DNA of 64,000 bases from positions 1 through 64,000 of the forward strand of contig QFQQ01000015.1 of assembly GCA_003243445.1 (NCBI GenBank), given 5' to 3'. Origin of the DNA: Citrobacter freundii. GTDB taxonomy: Bacteria; Bacteroidota; Bacteroidia; Chitinophagales; Chitinophagaceae. This document shows, in pieces, positions 51,849 through 61,584 of the stretch; the stretch's first letter is position 1, and every line of letters starts with the position of its first letter. Made by a program: the position numbers and the translations under genes. A model generated the notes under the pieces. It ran no database searches and was not told where the DNA came from. It was given only the letters and a program-made list of their open reading frames with translations.

Positions 51849-52982
51849 TTAATGCAACACTTCCGGAGACACCAGCACATAATCATATTTTTCGATCAGG
51901 GCATACGTATCTCTGTTCAGCGTATTATCGTAATTCAACCTGCTTCGTAAAGAGCGGATATCCACGAGCACCCATTTTGATCGATCATACAATTGAGAGA
52001 AGACTTTTGGGTTTTCATTCTGTTCAGCATAGAGATCGTCAACCAGCACGCCTTTTTCAGTAGTATATCTTGCCATGATATAGACGTTGGTGAAGTTACT
52101 GTTGTTTCGCTGTGAAAGCTCGTAAATGGCATTGCCTATATCGTACAGGTTGGTCTGCAGATTGATTCCTTTTGCAAGGTGATTGCCTCCCATTTTGAAG
52201 AAGACCTTACTGCCTTTGGCATTGTCGTAATAACGAAAGAAATTTCTTTTCATCAGGCTTGCCCTGCCTTCGTTATCGTTATCGCGGTAGATCTCTTTGG
52301 AAATCTCTATATCGTTCAGCATGGCTTTTAGCTTTTTCTGCCGGACGATCTTGCCCAGGCTGTCCAGAAGCTTTGTGTCGGGATACCACCATCTTGCCAG
52401 CAGGCTATCCACCACCGGTTTGAATCTTGTCTTTACTTTATTCGACTGGGCATTGAACGCTTTCGTGATGCCATAAGAAAAAGCCATTTGAAACTCCTGG
52501 TCGATACCCCAGATCTTGTAGCGCAAACGGTCAGCGGCGAGCAGGATCTGCGCATCTTCCTTTGACCGGAAGAACGGTATCGTTCCGATACCGGGATATC
52601 CTTCTTTAAAGATCTTTTCAAGCGTATCCGCCGGGCTGCTGGTTCGGGAGATCCGCATTAATTCACTTGCGATGAAGGGGCTTGTTTCCACGCAGAGGGT
52701 CTCATAACCATGTTTGCCCGCCGCTTCCATTGCAAAGGCAGTCAGCCGGGAGAGCAGGGGAGAATTATGGTATTCGCCCCAGGCAACAAACTCGTTTTTC
52801 GCAAACAACGCTGTTAACGTATCCCAGGCGCTGCCGGCAGGCCGGTCGCCCTCGAAACTGAAATAGGAGGTATGGGCAGCAATGCATTTATTGAGATTAT
52901 CCAGATCGCCTGGCTTTTGCTTTGATTGCGCGTGGCTGCATACGAATGTAAAGAAGAATAATACCGCTAGTAAATTTCTCAT
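51849..52982 (-). CDS. erythromycin-esterase/ChaN-like secreted protein
   Basis: The ATG at 52982 (MRNLLAVLFFFTFVCSHAQS) gives 377 aa with a signal peptide. FVAWGEYHNSPLLSRLTAFA places His and Glu at the first active-site position of the EreA/ChaN superfamily, YETLCVETSPF supplies the second Glu, and FKMGGNHLAKGI near residue 275 matches the late His motif. In this superfamily some proteins hydrolyse macrolide lactones and others bind haem. A signal peptide argues against a cytoplasmic resistance enzyme. Stands alone; convergent with nothing close. Confidence 0.75.
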   Translation of the reverse strand: MRNLLAVLFFFTFVCSHAQSKQKPGDLDNLNKCIAAHTSYFSFEGDRPAGSAWDTLTALFAKNEFVAWGEYHNSPLLSRLTAFAMEAAGKHGYETLCVETSPFIASELMRISRTSSPADTLEKIFKEGYPGIGTIPFFRSKEDAQILLAADRLRYKIWGIDQEFQMAFSYGITKAFNAQSNKVKTRFKPVVDSLLARWWYPDTKLLDSLGKIVRQKKLKAMLNDIEISKEIYRDNDNEGRASLMKRNFFRYYDNAKGSKVFFKMGGNHLAKGINLQTNLYDIGNAIYELSQRNNSNFTNVYIMARYTTEKGVLVDDLYAEQNENPKVFSQLYDRSKWVLVDIRSLRSRLNYDNTLNRDTYALIEKYDYVLVSPEVLH

Positions 52983-53196
52983 TTTTATTAATTGAATGGT
53001 AAAAGATGAGGTGAGTTGTAGACACGGCAAAAATCTCCCGGATCAGCGCGCCGGGGAATTTTATTATGCAAACGCTTCTGAATATTATGCGAACAACGGA
53101 TGACGAAACCGGTCTCCGTTAGTATAGTGTGGAGCATGATTCGGATAGCTGTTCCCGTCGTTTATATAAAAAACCTGCGAAAGCCATACACATCTC

Positions 53197-53204
53197 TATA
53201 TTTG
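53197..53204 (+). promoter_or_regulatory. probable -7 promoter box (TATATTTG)
   Basis: TATATTTG fits the Bacteroidota consensus TAnnTTTG exactly and lies 20 bp before the ATG at 53225. This supports 53225 over the upstream in-frame start at 53129, because the box is inside that longer frame. No clear TTTG -33 partner. Confidence 0.5.
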
Positions 53205-53224
53205 GTCCGCAAATCAGCAGATTC

Positions 53225-54238
53225 ATGATGAAAAAAAGCAGACTTGTTTTATACTACTTACTGGCATGGATCTGCCTGGCGGCCTATTTGTATATAGATA
53301 ATGTGGCCAATAAAAGAGGACCTCAGCCTTATGTCTGGTCAAATCTTTGCGCAAGTTTTATTGAGTTCAGTTTTTGTTTCTTTGTCGTTTACCCGCACCT
53401 GCTTCGCCGGAAAAAGATCCATCTTTTCATTGCGGGGCTCATTATAGCGGAGGCATTATTCGTGGGATCCCGGTACTTTATTGAAGAGGTGCTGTATTTG
53501 TGGATACTCGGCTATGGCAACTATGATCCTGGAGTAAAAATGCTTCATTACATTGGTGACAACTGGTGGCGGGCTTTGCAACCGGTCATATTCAGTTTTA
53601 TCGCATGGGCGCTGCTGGAAACTTTTAGACGGGAACGGGAGACCGAACAATTAAAAAAGGAAAGGATACAAGCCGAATTGCTATTTCTCAAAACACAGAT
53701 CAATCCGCATTTCCTGTACAATACGCTTAACTATATGTATTCGATGGCCTACCCGGTTTCGGATGCGTTAGCGCAAGCTATTGTCAAGTTATCAAACCTG
53801 ATGCGGTATATGCTGCACAATAGTAGTGATGGAATGATCGATGGGCAATTAGAGATTGACTATCTTCATAATTATATAGAGATCTACAAGCTGCGTTTCC
53901 AGGAGCAATTCTTTGTAAACTTCCATGTCGAAGGCGGGTTCACGGGAAAACGGGTGGCTTCACTTATTTTGATCCCCTTTGTGGAGAATGCATTCAAACA
54001 TGGAATTTTGGATGATGAGCAAAAGCCGGTGGAGATTGTGGTGAACATAAACAGCGACAAGCTGTTTTTCCGGGTGGTGAATCATATCCGTTATGGCGAT
54101 AAAGACAGCTCCAGCGGAATCGGCCTGAACAATATCAGGCGGCGTTTGCAACTGATTTACCCTGACGCGCATGAACTGAGGATTGAGCAGGAAGATGATA
54201 CTATTTATAAAGCAACTTTAACGATCAGCCTGGCCTGA
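53225..54238 (+). CDS. LytS-type sensor histidine kinase
   Basis: The double ATG at 53225/53228 gives 337 or 336 aa. Four membrane helices (about 5-135) form the sensor. A short coiled coil leads to the His_kinase domain with His162 (KTQINPHFLYNTLNYM), then LIPFVENAFKHGI (N box) and SSSGIGLNNIRRRL (G2). The G1 box is replaced by RVVNHIRYGDKD, common in this kinase group. It is followed after 29 bp by its probable partner, the LytTR regulator at 54268. The frame is open to 53129, but that part contains a probable promoter. Confidence 0.92.
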   Translation: MMKKSRLVLYYLLAWICLAAYLYIDNVANKRGPQPYVWSNLCASFIEFSFCFFVVYPHLLRRKKIHLFIAGLIIAEALFVGSRYFIEEVLYLWILGYGNYDPGVKMLHYIGDNWWRALQPVIFSFIAWALLETFRRERETEQLKKERIQAELLFLKTQINPHFLYNTLNYMYSMAYPVSDALAQAIVKLSNLMRYMLHNSSDGMIDGQLEIDYLHNYIEIYKLRFQEQFFVNFHVEGGFTGKRVASLILIPFVENAFKHGILDDEQKPVEIVVNINSDKLFFRVVNHIRYGDKDSSSGIGLNNIRRRLQLIYPDAHELRIEQEDDTIYKATLTISLA

Positions 54239-54267
54239 CAATTTAATCAACTTTTTATACTGCTGTT

Positions 54268-54975
54268 ATGATCCGTTGTCTCGCTGTTGATGATGAAGCA
54301 TACGCGACCAGAATGATCGGTGATTTTATCGCTAAGGTGCCGTACTTCGAGTTGGCCGGCGTTACGAATAATGCCATTGATGCATTGGACAGGGTGCGGG
54401 CAGGGGAGATCGACCTTGTTTTTCTGGATATCAGGATGCCGCAACTGACCGGGCTCGATTTTTTAAAACTGTGCGGGAACAAATGCAAAGTGATCCTGAC
54501 GACCGCTTATGCGGAATATGCGCTGGATGGATTTGAATACAACGTAATAGATTACCTCGTAAAACCAATAGCGTTTGATCGCTTTTTCAAAGCTGCTGAA
54601 AAGGCTTTGGAAGTGATCAAACCTGCTAATAGCTCTGTCGCAATCCCGCAAGTTGAAACAAAGGATTACCTGTTTGTAAAGGGTGACAGTAAAAGTAAAT
54701 TCATTAAAGTCAATTTTGACGAGATCTTATACATCGAAGGATTGAAAAATTATGTTTCGATCTTCACCATCTCGCAAAAGATCGTCACGTACCAGTCGCT
54801 TCGTGAACTGGAAGAGATCCTGCCTGGCTCATTTAGCCGGATCCACAAATCCTATATCGTGTCCATCGATAAGATCCGGATGATAGATGGGTATATGTTG
54901 TATATCGGGGAAAAGGCGATCCCGGTCGGAAATAGTTACAGGGATGAGTTTATGAAACAGATCCGGAAGGGATAG
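54268..54975 (+). CDS. LytTR-family response regulator
   Basis: Protein of 235 aa. The receiver has Asp8-Asp9, phospho-acceptor Asp54 (VFLDIRMPQLTG) and Lys99 (DYLVKP). The LytTR domain (about 130-233) contains FIKVNFDEILYIEGLKNYVS, YQSLRELEEILPGSFSRIHK and IPVGNSYRDEFM. It forms a pair with the LytS-type kinase. No obvious target gene; the next gene encodes an HExxH membrane protein. Confidence 0.94.
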   Translation: MIRCLAVDDEAYATRMIGDFIAKVPYFELAGVTNNAIDALDRVRAGEIDLVFLDIRMPQLTGLDFLKLCGNKCKVILTTAYAEYALDGFEYNVIDYLVKPIAFDRFFKAAEKALEVIKPANSSVAIPQVETKDYLFVKGDSKSKFIKVNFDEILYIEGLKNYVSIFTISQKIVTYQSLRELEEILPGSFSRIHKSYIVSIDKIRMIDGYMLYIGEKAIPVGNSYRDEFMKQIRKG

Positions 54976-55236
54976 TTGTCAGCTTATTTGTTAGTTAAGC
55001 GATGCCGTATCCTGACATGGAAGTTGTGTTACCGACAGATACGGTCAAAAAAATCAGGTTATGTAAAAAACTTAGACGGCAAATTGTTACTTTGTAGTGG
55101 GTGCCGCCGTTTAACAGAATAGCTGAGCGGTTGCCGACCCGATCTCAGGTAACCAGGCTTATAAAGCTGCGGTTCGCAGGGCATTTATAATGGAATAAGG
55201 GATAAGTACGGATGAGCATCAGTAAAATAGACAGGA

Positions 55237-55827
55237 ATGATAAAACCAGGAATTGATTTTAAAGCAGAAGCAAAGAGCTGGGGACTTTACTTCACCACAA
55301 TATTATGCTCTATCTTTATTCATGAATTAGGACACTGTATGGTCGCATGGATCAATGGATTTTCAGCGATCCCTACGCCTGCCAAAGCATATTTAACAAC
55401 ATCCATCCCGCCACACCTGATGAATTATTTCTCGCTTGGCGGAATACTTGGTTCCATAATATTTACACTCACTATTTTTCCGGTTTACCTGTTTTCTTCC
55501 TATAAATTCAAGTCGGCCCTGCTGGCTGGCGCTATAGCCATGCCGGCAATTTATTCATTGAGGTTGCTCTTGCAAGGCCGTGGACATGACGGAACTGAAT
55601 TTCAGCAGGCACAGGCAGCATTGGGCTTTAATTACTCCGGGCATTTTTTAGATGGCCTGTTCCTCGTATTGTTCATATTGGGAACTGCACTATGGATCTT
55701 CAAAGGAAAACCTACATACAAGATAGCGGGACGGCTATTATTGGGCGCAGTCTTAACGGTGGTTTTTGTTGTGTGGGTACAAAATATTAACAACGCGATC
55801 TTTGATCCGCTTTTCCGCCGGGACTGA
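55237..55827 (+). CDS. HExxH membrane protein (M50-like peptidase fold?)
   Basis: Protein of 196 aa with five or six hydrophobic helices. The zinc-peptidase motif HELGH (His29-Glu30…His33) lies within the first helix (FTTILCSIFIHELGHCMVAW), as in site-2 proteases and M50-like enzymes. The usual second motif (NxxPxxxLDG) is not clear; GRGHDGTEFQQAQ could provide a further ligand. It may be an intramembrane protease-like protein or an inactive relative. A 52-bp mini-element (55847) sits just after the stop. Starts at ATG 55237. Confidence 0.75.
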   Translation: MIKPGIDFKAEAKSWGLYFTTILCSIFIHELGHCMVAWINGFSAIPTPAKAYLTTSIPPHLMNYFSLGGILGSIIFTLTIFPVYLFSSYKFKSALLAGAIAMPAIYSLRLLLQGRGHDGTEFQQAQAALGFNYSGHFLDGLFLVLFILGTALWIFKGKPTYKIAGRLLLGAVLTVVFVVWVQNINNAIFDPLFRRD

Positions 55828-55846
55828 AAGCTCTTAGAATTAAAGG

Positions 55847-55898
55847 CAATGTCGTTTAGTTAAGTCTTCGGCGGTTTGTCCTTGACTAAACGACATTG
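55847..55898. mobile_element. 52-bp mini element (CAATGTCG family, copy d)
   Basis: The left end CAATGTCGTTTAGTTAAG and right end CTTGACTAAACGACATTG (one mismatch) enclose 16 bp. It is flanked by the perfect 10-bp duplication GAATTAAAGG (55837-55846 and 55899-55908). Lies between the convergent HExxH gene and the GH63-like gene. Confidence 0.85.
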
Positions 55899-55997
55899 GA
55901 ATTAAAGGATTGTTCATGCTAACTGAGTTTGCTCCGCAATTCTTAGTGTGGCAAACCGGGGCAAGTAACATCGCCTTGTTCTATCTATTAATTATAT

Positions 55998-57377
55998 TCA
56001 CTCAGTGACTACGGTCTTCTTTTCCAACCAGGCGATCATATTGATCACCAGATAATTCCAGTTCTGAAAACCTTTATTCAGTACAGGCGTGCCCTGCTCC
56101 GGTTCATAGTATTCATGCAATGCACCATTCTTTTCAAAGTCGCGGCCGAAAAGACGGATCGTTTTAAAGGCAAGATCTTTTGCTTCCTTATCAAAGCGAT
56201 AATTTTTTAGACCTTCATACACCAGGTAATTGCTGATTCCCCAAACGGGCCCGAGCCAGTTAGATGGGTTACCCGAAGCGCGGACACTGTACATCTTCTC
56301 CATTTTTGAAAGCGTACGAACCCCATAGGTAGCTGCAAAGGTTTTTTCATTGTTGAAATGTTCGGTTACCATCCTGCGGGCCTGTTCCGGCGTAGCGATA
56401 TCGGCCCACATGGCCAGAAAGCCAGACCATACACCAAGCCTTTGTATCAGTGCATCATAATTCCGCGGAAAGCCGCTGTGCAGCGAAAACTTAATACCGA
56501 GATTTACTTCAGGTTTGCTTGTTACCGGCAGAAGATTGATATCAACCGAGTAGAAAAACCCATCCCGCTCATCCCAGCAATGTTCCTGGATCGCCGTCTT
56601 GAGTTCATCAGCCATTTTATCGTATTCACGACCGATTTCACTGAGTTGTAAACGTCCGGCCAGGTAAACCATTGCCTTTAGTTCCTTATACATAAAGCAA
56701 TTCAACAGAATTGATGCGGAGCTTCCGGCGGGGCGATAATAAGTGCTTGGATCATTATCCACTCCGATGGCAAGATCATTCTGCCAGTAGTACAACCCCG
56801 TCGCTTTATGTTTATGAAATGCTTCATAGTTGTTCATGAATGATTGCAGGAGATTGAATTTCTCGCGCAACCATTCCGCATCACCTTTTTGCTGCCGTGT
56901 GATAAATGCAGCATGCTGTGCCAGTACAGGTTTATGCATGTTTGCTTTATAAATATCCGGCGGCATTTCTCCCCGCGGGTTTGAATTCTGCCAGATGACG
57001 ATAGGAATATAGCCATCGCTTCCCGCATACTTCAGAAAGTTGAGTACACAACCTTGCTCATATGCCAGCAGCTCTTTTACGTCTTCTGCATTTCCCTGGT
57101 CAGTGATGATTTGCCGGAGTGCAATATTGGTAAGCCAGGAATCCCAATCCCAGAGATCTTTTGCATACGCATCGCTGCCTGGTGTGATAAAAGGATAGGA
57201 GAGAGAACCCCCCGCAGGTTTCAGCATGCCTTTGTAATCTTTATAAACATGTTGTTTGATCAGCTCTTTATATTTGATGATATCGGCCGGCAATTGAGCG
57301 TGGAGCTGAATTGAAAAATTCAATCCAGCGCATAACACTACGACCCGAAATAAATTTCTGTGTTGTAAAGAAGTCAT
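55998..57377 (-). CDS. secreted GH63/GH37-like glycoside hydrolase
   Basis: Protein of 459 aa with a signal peptide (about 1-28, ending QLHAQ). The (alpha/alpha)6-barrel signatures of the trehalase/GH63 clan are visible: AKDLWDWDSWLTNIALRQI (about 72-90), WQNDLAIGVDNDPSTYYRP, SNWLGPVWGISNYLVYEGL and HEYYEPEQGTPVLNKGFQNW. The Asp in WQNDLAIGVDND and the Glu in HEYYEPE are candidate catalytic acids. Such enzymes remove terminal glucose or mannosylglycerate-type units; the exact sugar is not readable. It is last in the polysaccharide operon, 9 bp after the SGNH gene. Confidence 0.85.
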   Translation of the reverse strand: MTSLQHRNLFRVVVLCAGLNFSIQLHAQLPADIIKYKELIKQHVYKDYKGMLKPAGGSLSYPFITPGSDAYAKDLWDWDSWLTNIALRQIITDQGNAEDVKELLAYEQGCVLNFLKYAGSDGYIPIVIWQNSNPRGEMPPDIYKANMHKPVLAQHAAFITRQQKGDAEWLREKFNLLQSFMNNYEAFHKHKATGLYYWQNDLAIGVDNDPSTYYRPAGSSASILLNCFMYKELKAMVYLAGRLQLSEIGREYDKMADELKTAIQEHCWDERDGFFYSVDINLLPVTSKPEVNLGIKFSLHSGFPRNYDALIQRLGVWSGFLAMWADIATPEQARRMVTEHFNNEKTFAATYGVRTLSKMEKMYSVRASGNPSNWLGPVWGISNYLVYEGLKNYRFDKEAKDLAFKTIRLFGRDFEKNGALHEYYEPEQGTPVLNKGFQNWNYLVINMIAWLEKKTVVTE

Positions 57378-57386
57378 TCCTTTAAT

Positions 57387-58058
57387 TTAAAAGTATTTAC
57401 TGATCGTCTGCCAGATCGATTCGGCAATCAGTCGCATGCCTTTGTCGGACGGATGAGAGGCGACGCCTTCGTGAGCAAATTGCCCGATAGCCATATTTGT
57501 TTTATCTGCGGATAAACCCGATATCGATACAAAATCATAGCCGCGTTCCTTGGCGAGATCTTTAACGATGGTGTTTACATGATGATTTGTCCAGAAGCCA
57601 TCCACCAGTATCTTGATCGCTTTATTTTCAGGATCGAGATAGTCGATCAGCTTTTTGTAATAACCTGCAAAGTTGTTGGAGAGAGCTGTGCTGTCTTTTA
57701 CATTTTCGGAGATCTTTATGATCAGCATGTCGGGTTTCATATCACGGAATGGCTTCAATTGAGTCAGATCATAGGTGGTGTAATAGTTTTCAAACACCGA
57801 TATGTTCTGACGTTTCACCTTTGTTCTTTTCCGTTCTTGATGTATGGCTCTTGTCAGTACGCTCACGAAATCGCTGTCGGGTACTGATGCCGCCATTCCC
57901 CAGTTTGCATTCCAGCCGATAGCGGGGCTGGGATCATGTGCAACGATGCTGTTTCCAAGTATCAGCACGTTCTTTATCTTTTTTCGTTTTACCTGCTGCG
58001 CTTCTGAATAAGCGCAGCAGCATAAAACGATGAATGTGATCAGGATCTTTGTTTTCAT
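57387..58058 (-). CDS. SGNH/GDSL-type hydrolase
   Basis: Protein of 223 aa with a signal peptide (about 1-20, ending AYSEAQ). Block I is NVLILGNSIVAHDPSPAIGW, with the nucleophile Ser in GNSI; DMLIIKISENVKD fits the block III position; the last block is GQFAHEGVASHPSDKGMRLI, with Asp-x-x-His-like residues as HPSDKG. Members deacylate carbohydrates or hydrolyse esters. In this operon a role in removing acetyl or similar groups from the polysaccharide is likely. 24 bp after the beta-helix gene, 9 bp before the GH63-like gene. Confidence 0.85.
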   Translation of the reverse strand: MKTKILITFIVLCCCAYSEAQQVKRKKIKNVLILGNSIVAHDPSPAIGWNANWGMAASVPDSDFVSVLTRAIHQERKRTKVKRQNISVFENYYTTYDLTQLKPFRDMKPDMLIIKISENVKDSTALSNNFAGYYKKLIDYLDPENKAIKILVDGFWTNHHVNTIVKDLAKERGYDFVSISGLSADKTNMAIGQFAHEGVASHPSDKGMRLIAESIWQTISKYF

Positions 58059-58082
58059 TATTGCTCTTTGGTGATCTTTTGT

Positions 58083-61000
58083 TTATTGATTTGCCTTGAG
58101 GATCCTGTGGATATAGTATCCCTGGCCGGATGAACGAAGAGACAGGATATACATACCCGGAGTCAGTGTGCTTATCTCAATTGAATTATTTCCTCCTCTC
58201 AGACGCCCCTGTTTGATCGTTGCTCCCTGTAGATTGATCAGTTGGTATGTCCATTCATTTTGATCTGATGGCATGTTGATCATAAGCCTGTCTGTAACGG
58301 GGTTAGGATACACATTTACCTGGAAAGGTTGTTCGTCGGTTGTCTTGATGTTTTCGGTGATCGGCTGAATGGCATTTTTTTGTACAACGCCATTTCCGGC
58401 ATAAAACTCAAACGCATCCCAGTCAGAATAGTAATCTGTTGAGGATGCATGCTTGTCGTTTCTCACGACGATCCGGAGGGTGTGTTCTCCATTGGTCAGA
58501 CCGGTTTTCTGATAACAAATTGCCTGGATCAGGTCGGTTGCGCTATAGGTGTCAGCGGTGCTGTCAAACACCCTGTCTATATAGATGTCGGCTTTTCCAT
58601 GATCACTGCTTTTCTTGCCGATCCATCTTACGCCGGTTCCGGTGAATTTGAATTCGGCATAGCTGCCTGCTATATTGGAATAATGGGCGTCCTGCAGGTA
58701 ATATCCCGAAACGGGAGTTGCAGGGCAATTGTAGTAGTACGTAGCGGTTGCATTATCATTTCGCCTGGACCAGCTTGATCCGGTTGAATCGTTGTACACT
58801 TCCATTTCAAGTACAGCATATCCCCAACTGCCGCCGGCATCCAATACACAGGCTGTTGGGTTTAACCGCAGATAACGATAAGCGGGTTTGCCGAAGCCGT
58901 TGTATGTCTTGGTGCCGCCCGTTCCCGCCGTTTCATTGATCAATGACTGCCATGTATAGCGGTCGTCTGATCCTTCAATGGTATATACAGATGCATAGTT
59001 GGTGGTGCCGGATTTGAACACAATGCGGTTGAATGCTTTCACTGCGCCAAGATCGATCGTCAGTTTCCACGGTGTTGTTCTGGAGCTCGCCTGCGCGTAT
59101 GTGCCGTCATTTCCATCATTGGTCTTATCCGCGTTGTAACCGGTATACATTTCCTGGTCGGAGAGAACTGCTCTGTTCAATGCGAGATTGGCGGTGTTTG
59201 GTGCTGTTGCCGAATCGTTGTAAATCTCGAAATCGAGAATGGTGTGACCCCAGTCACCCGGACTTAATACCGCTGCTGTTGGATTCAGTCGCACATACCG
59301 GTATGTAGCGCTGCCAAAATTCTTGTATGTTTTGGTGAGACCGCTGCTCGCTGTTTCCGTTACGAATGTCGTCCAGGTGGAACCATTATTGGAGCCTTGT
59401 ATTGTGTACTGCGAAGCATATTCACTGGCACCGGACTTGAAAACGATCCGGTTGAATTTTGTACTGCTGTCGAGATCAATGGTAAGTTTCCAGGGCGTAG
59501 TGCGTGAACTGCCTTGCGCGAAACCGGTGATCGTGCCATCAACAGCTTTGTCTGCACCATGACCGGTATACATTCCCTGGTCGGAAGTGGCGGTTTTGTT
59601 CAATGCAAGATTGTTCAATGCAGGTAAGGCTCCGTGGCTAATGTTCAGGTTGGATACATAGCTTTGAACATCGATGTTTCCGGATGTTGCATCTGTTACA
59701 ATAGCGCCTTCTCTTACATAGTTTACAAAATTGACGCCGTTCACATCATGCGTACCATCTACACCTTTCAACAGGGATGGTCTTTCATATTTACCATTGT
59801 AGGTGAGATTGGATACGGTGATATTCCTGATCGATCCGGCATTTTCCCCGGTAAGACGTTCATCTGTTCTGAATTGAAAAATAGCGGAATTGCCGGCGGC
59901 TCTGAAAGAATCGATCCGGATATTGTCAAATACTACATCAGAGATCTGGTTGCCGCCATTGGGCCAGAGTTTGAAGCAGCCATTGAATTTGTCGAGATCG
60001 TACACGCCTTGCTGGTTTACGATATCTATATTTTGAAAACTAAGTTTACTGATCGGCTGACCGCCGCTGCTGCCGCTCAACCCGATCAACGCGATATGTG
60101 CATCATCGCCAAAGAACACACTATTCTTAAAAGTGTTGTTATTACCCGCTGCATAATGATACATCACCAGCAGATCATCACAGGCCCGGAAGAATACATT
60201 GTCGACAATTCCATTGGTTGATCCACTGAAATGCACGCCGTCTGAATTTACATCACGGCCGAATAAATGAACACCTTTCACCACAGGTCTCGTGGAGAAG
60301 TTCATTACGATCGACCACATAGGTGGATCAAGGATCGTGATGCCTTCCACTCTGTTATCAGCACCACTGATCATCCAGATAGCGCCGGTGCGGCCTTCGC
60401 TCTGTGGTGTGGTGAGCGTATGCCGCAGATCGCTGCAGTCAAGCAGGCCCCTGCCTTTGATAGTGATACGATCCACTGCATCGCTCATGAATGATCCTTT
60501 TACACTGGCTCCTCCGGGAATGTACACTGTCGTTCCTGTTTTACCGAGATAGAATGCTTCACCCGCATGCCAGTTGCCATAGGCTGTTGGCGAGATATAG
60601 GAAGAGATCGTGCTGCCATCAACAGCATATTCATAGCCAGGCATTGCTCCGCTGATCGCTTTGTTCAAAGCCAGGTTGACAGTTCCGCCAACCGCGTAGA
60701 CCATAAACTCATTGATCACGGAGGCGAATACATAAGATGAAGCAGCATTGTTACCCAGGAGTTTCAGACGGACATATCTCGCGCTAACAGCGGTAAAAGT
60801 TTGAGTGATCGTTCCGGTAGCCGTATTGCCTGTGCCGTCATAGGCTGTTGTGTAAGCATCTCCCGCATTTAATTTTGTTTCCACCACGTATTTTACTTTT
60901 CCGGCATTGCTCTGATAGCTGCCCTGGTTCAGTCCGATCTTATTGATGGAATAGCTGGCACCCAGGTCAAGCTCCAGCCACAATCCGCTGGGAAGTGTAT

Positions 61001-61565
61001 GCGCACCCGGTTTGAAATAGTACGTGTTCTTTCCCGCAGGTAATTCATAGGGTATCGGATCGCCAGGATTGATCGCATATACATTTGCTGCGCTCACAGA
61101 TGGTGCATCCGTTTCAGGAAGATTTGTATTGATATGGAGCACTTCTGTTTCCCAGTCATTATTGATCCGCACAATGATCTTTCGCGGAGCATTGGGGTCT
61201 TGCGTTACAGGAAACGTAAGCGTGCTGCCGCTTTGTGTGGCATTGATGCCGTATGACCATGGCCTGATATCGTATGACGAAACAGTGCCGCCATTGTACG
61301 TAACCTTTATTTCCACTGATCCGGAAAAGTCAAAATTGACCATAGATGAATTATTGACCGCCCCACTCTGATGGCCCACTTTTACATTGTATTCGAAGAG
61401 GTCAGTCCAGGAAGCATCTCCCTGTTTCCGCACCTGAACCGTGAATTTTGTATTGGCCGTGGTACCAGATGGTGGACTCCAGACATTCAGTACGTTCTGT
61501 GCCGTTGCGATCATGTTGCAAAAGCAACAGGCAAGCACAAGCATAACAAGGTAGTTTTTCCGCAT
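58083..61565 (-). CDS. T9SS-sorted parallel beta-helix glycosidase (GH28/GH49-like) with discoidin modules
   Basis: The ATG at 61565 (MRKNYLVMLVLACCFCNMIA) gives 1160 aa with a signal peptide; a longer frame overlaps the GH127 gene. An N-terminal beta domain (25-160) and an F5/8-type (discoidin) domain (about 165-310) precede the right-handed beta-helix (about 345-640). Clan motifs are NSDGVHF (Asp near 441) and ACDDLLVMY (Asp pair near 462). Two further discoidin domains (about 670-815 and 825-970), a sugar-binding-like domain (about 980-1075) and a sorting domain follow. It probably cleaves a plant-type or microbial polysaccharide at the surface. Exact family (GH28, GH49 or a relative) is uncertain. 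Confidence 0.8.
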   Translation of the reverse strand: MRKNYLVMLVLACCFCNMIATAQNVLNVWSPPSGTTANTKFTVQVRKQGDASWTDLFEYNVKVGHQSGAVNNSSMVNFDFSGSVEIKVTYNGGTVSSYDIRPWSYGINATQSGSTLTFPVTQDPNAPRKIIVRINNDWETEVLHINTNLPETDAPSVSAANVYAINPGDPIPYELPAGKNTYYFKPGAHTLPSGLWLELDLGASYSINKIGLNQGSYQSNAGKVKYVVETKLNAGDAYTTAYDGTGNTATGTITQTFTAVSARYVRLKLLGNNAASSYVFASVINEFMVYAVGGTVNLALNKAISGAMPGYEYAVDGSTISSYISPTAYGNWHAGEAFYLGKTGTTVYIPGGASVKGSFMSDAVDRITIKGRGLLDCSDLRHTLTTPQSEGRTGAIWMISGADNRVEGITILDPPMWSIVMNFSTRPVVKGVHLFGRDVNSDGVHFSGSTNGIVDNVFFRACDDLLVMYHYAAGNNNTFKNSVFFGDDAHIALIGLSGSSGGQPISKLSFQNIDIVNQQGVYDLDKFNGCFKLWPNGGNQISDVVFDNIRIDSFRAAGNSAIFQFRTDERLTGENAGSIRNITVSNLTYNGKYERPSLLKGVDGTHDVNGVNFVNYVREGAIVTDATSGNIDVQSYVSNLNISHGALPALNNLALNKTATSDQGMYTGHGADKAVDGTITGFAQGSSRTTPWKLTIDLDSSTKFNRIVFKSGASEYASQYTIQGSNNGSTWTTFVTETASSGLTKTYKNFGSATYRYVRLNPTAAVLSPGDWGHTILDFEIYNDSATAPNTANLALNRAVLSDQEMYTGYNADKTNDGNDGTYAQASSRTTPWKLTIDLGAVKAFNRIVFKSGTTNYASVYTIEGSDDRYTWQSLINETAGTGGTKTYNGFGKPAYRYLRLNPTACVLDAGGSWGYAVLEMEVYNDSTGSSWSRRNDNATATYYYNCPATPVSGYYLQDAHYSNIAGSYAEFKFTGTGVRWIGKKSSDHGKADIYIDRVFDSTADTYSATDLIQAICYQKTGLTNGEHTLRIVVRNDKHASSTDYYSDWDAFEFYAGNGVVQKNAIQPITENIKTTDEQPFQVNVYPNPVTDRLMINMPSDQNEWTYQLINLQGATIKQGRLRGGNNSIEISTLTPGMYILSLRSSGQGYYIHRILKANQ

Positions 61566-61584
61566 GGCAAATGGTATTTGATGA

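Noticed and set aside
51849..52982. Macrolide resistance esterase
   Set aside because: It carries a signal peptide and only superfamily-level motifs; a resistance role is not supported.
59634..60221. 195-codon plus-strand frame
   Set aside because: It lies wholly inside the beta-helix hydrolase gene on the opposite strand, which has clear domain motifs and a signal peptide.
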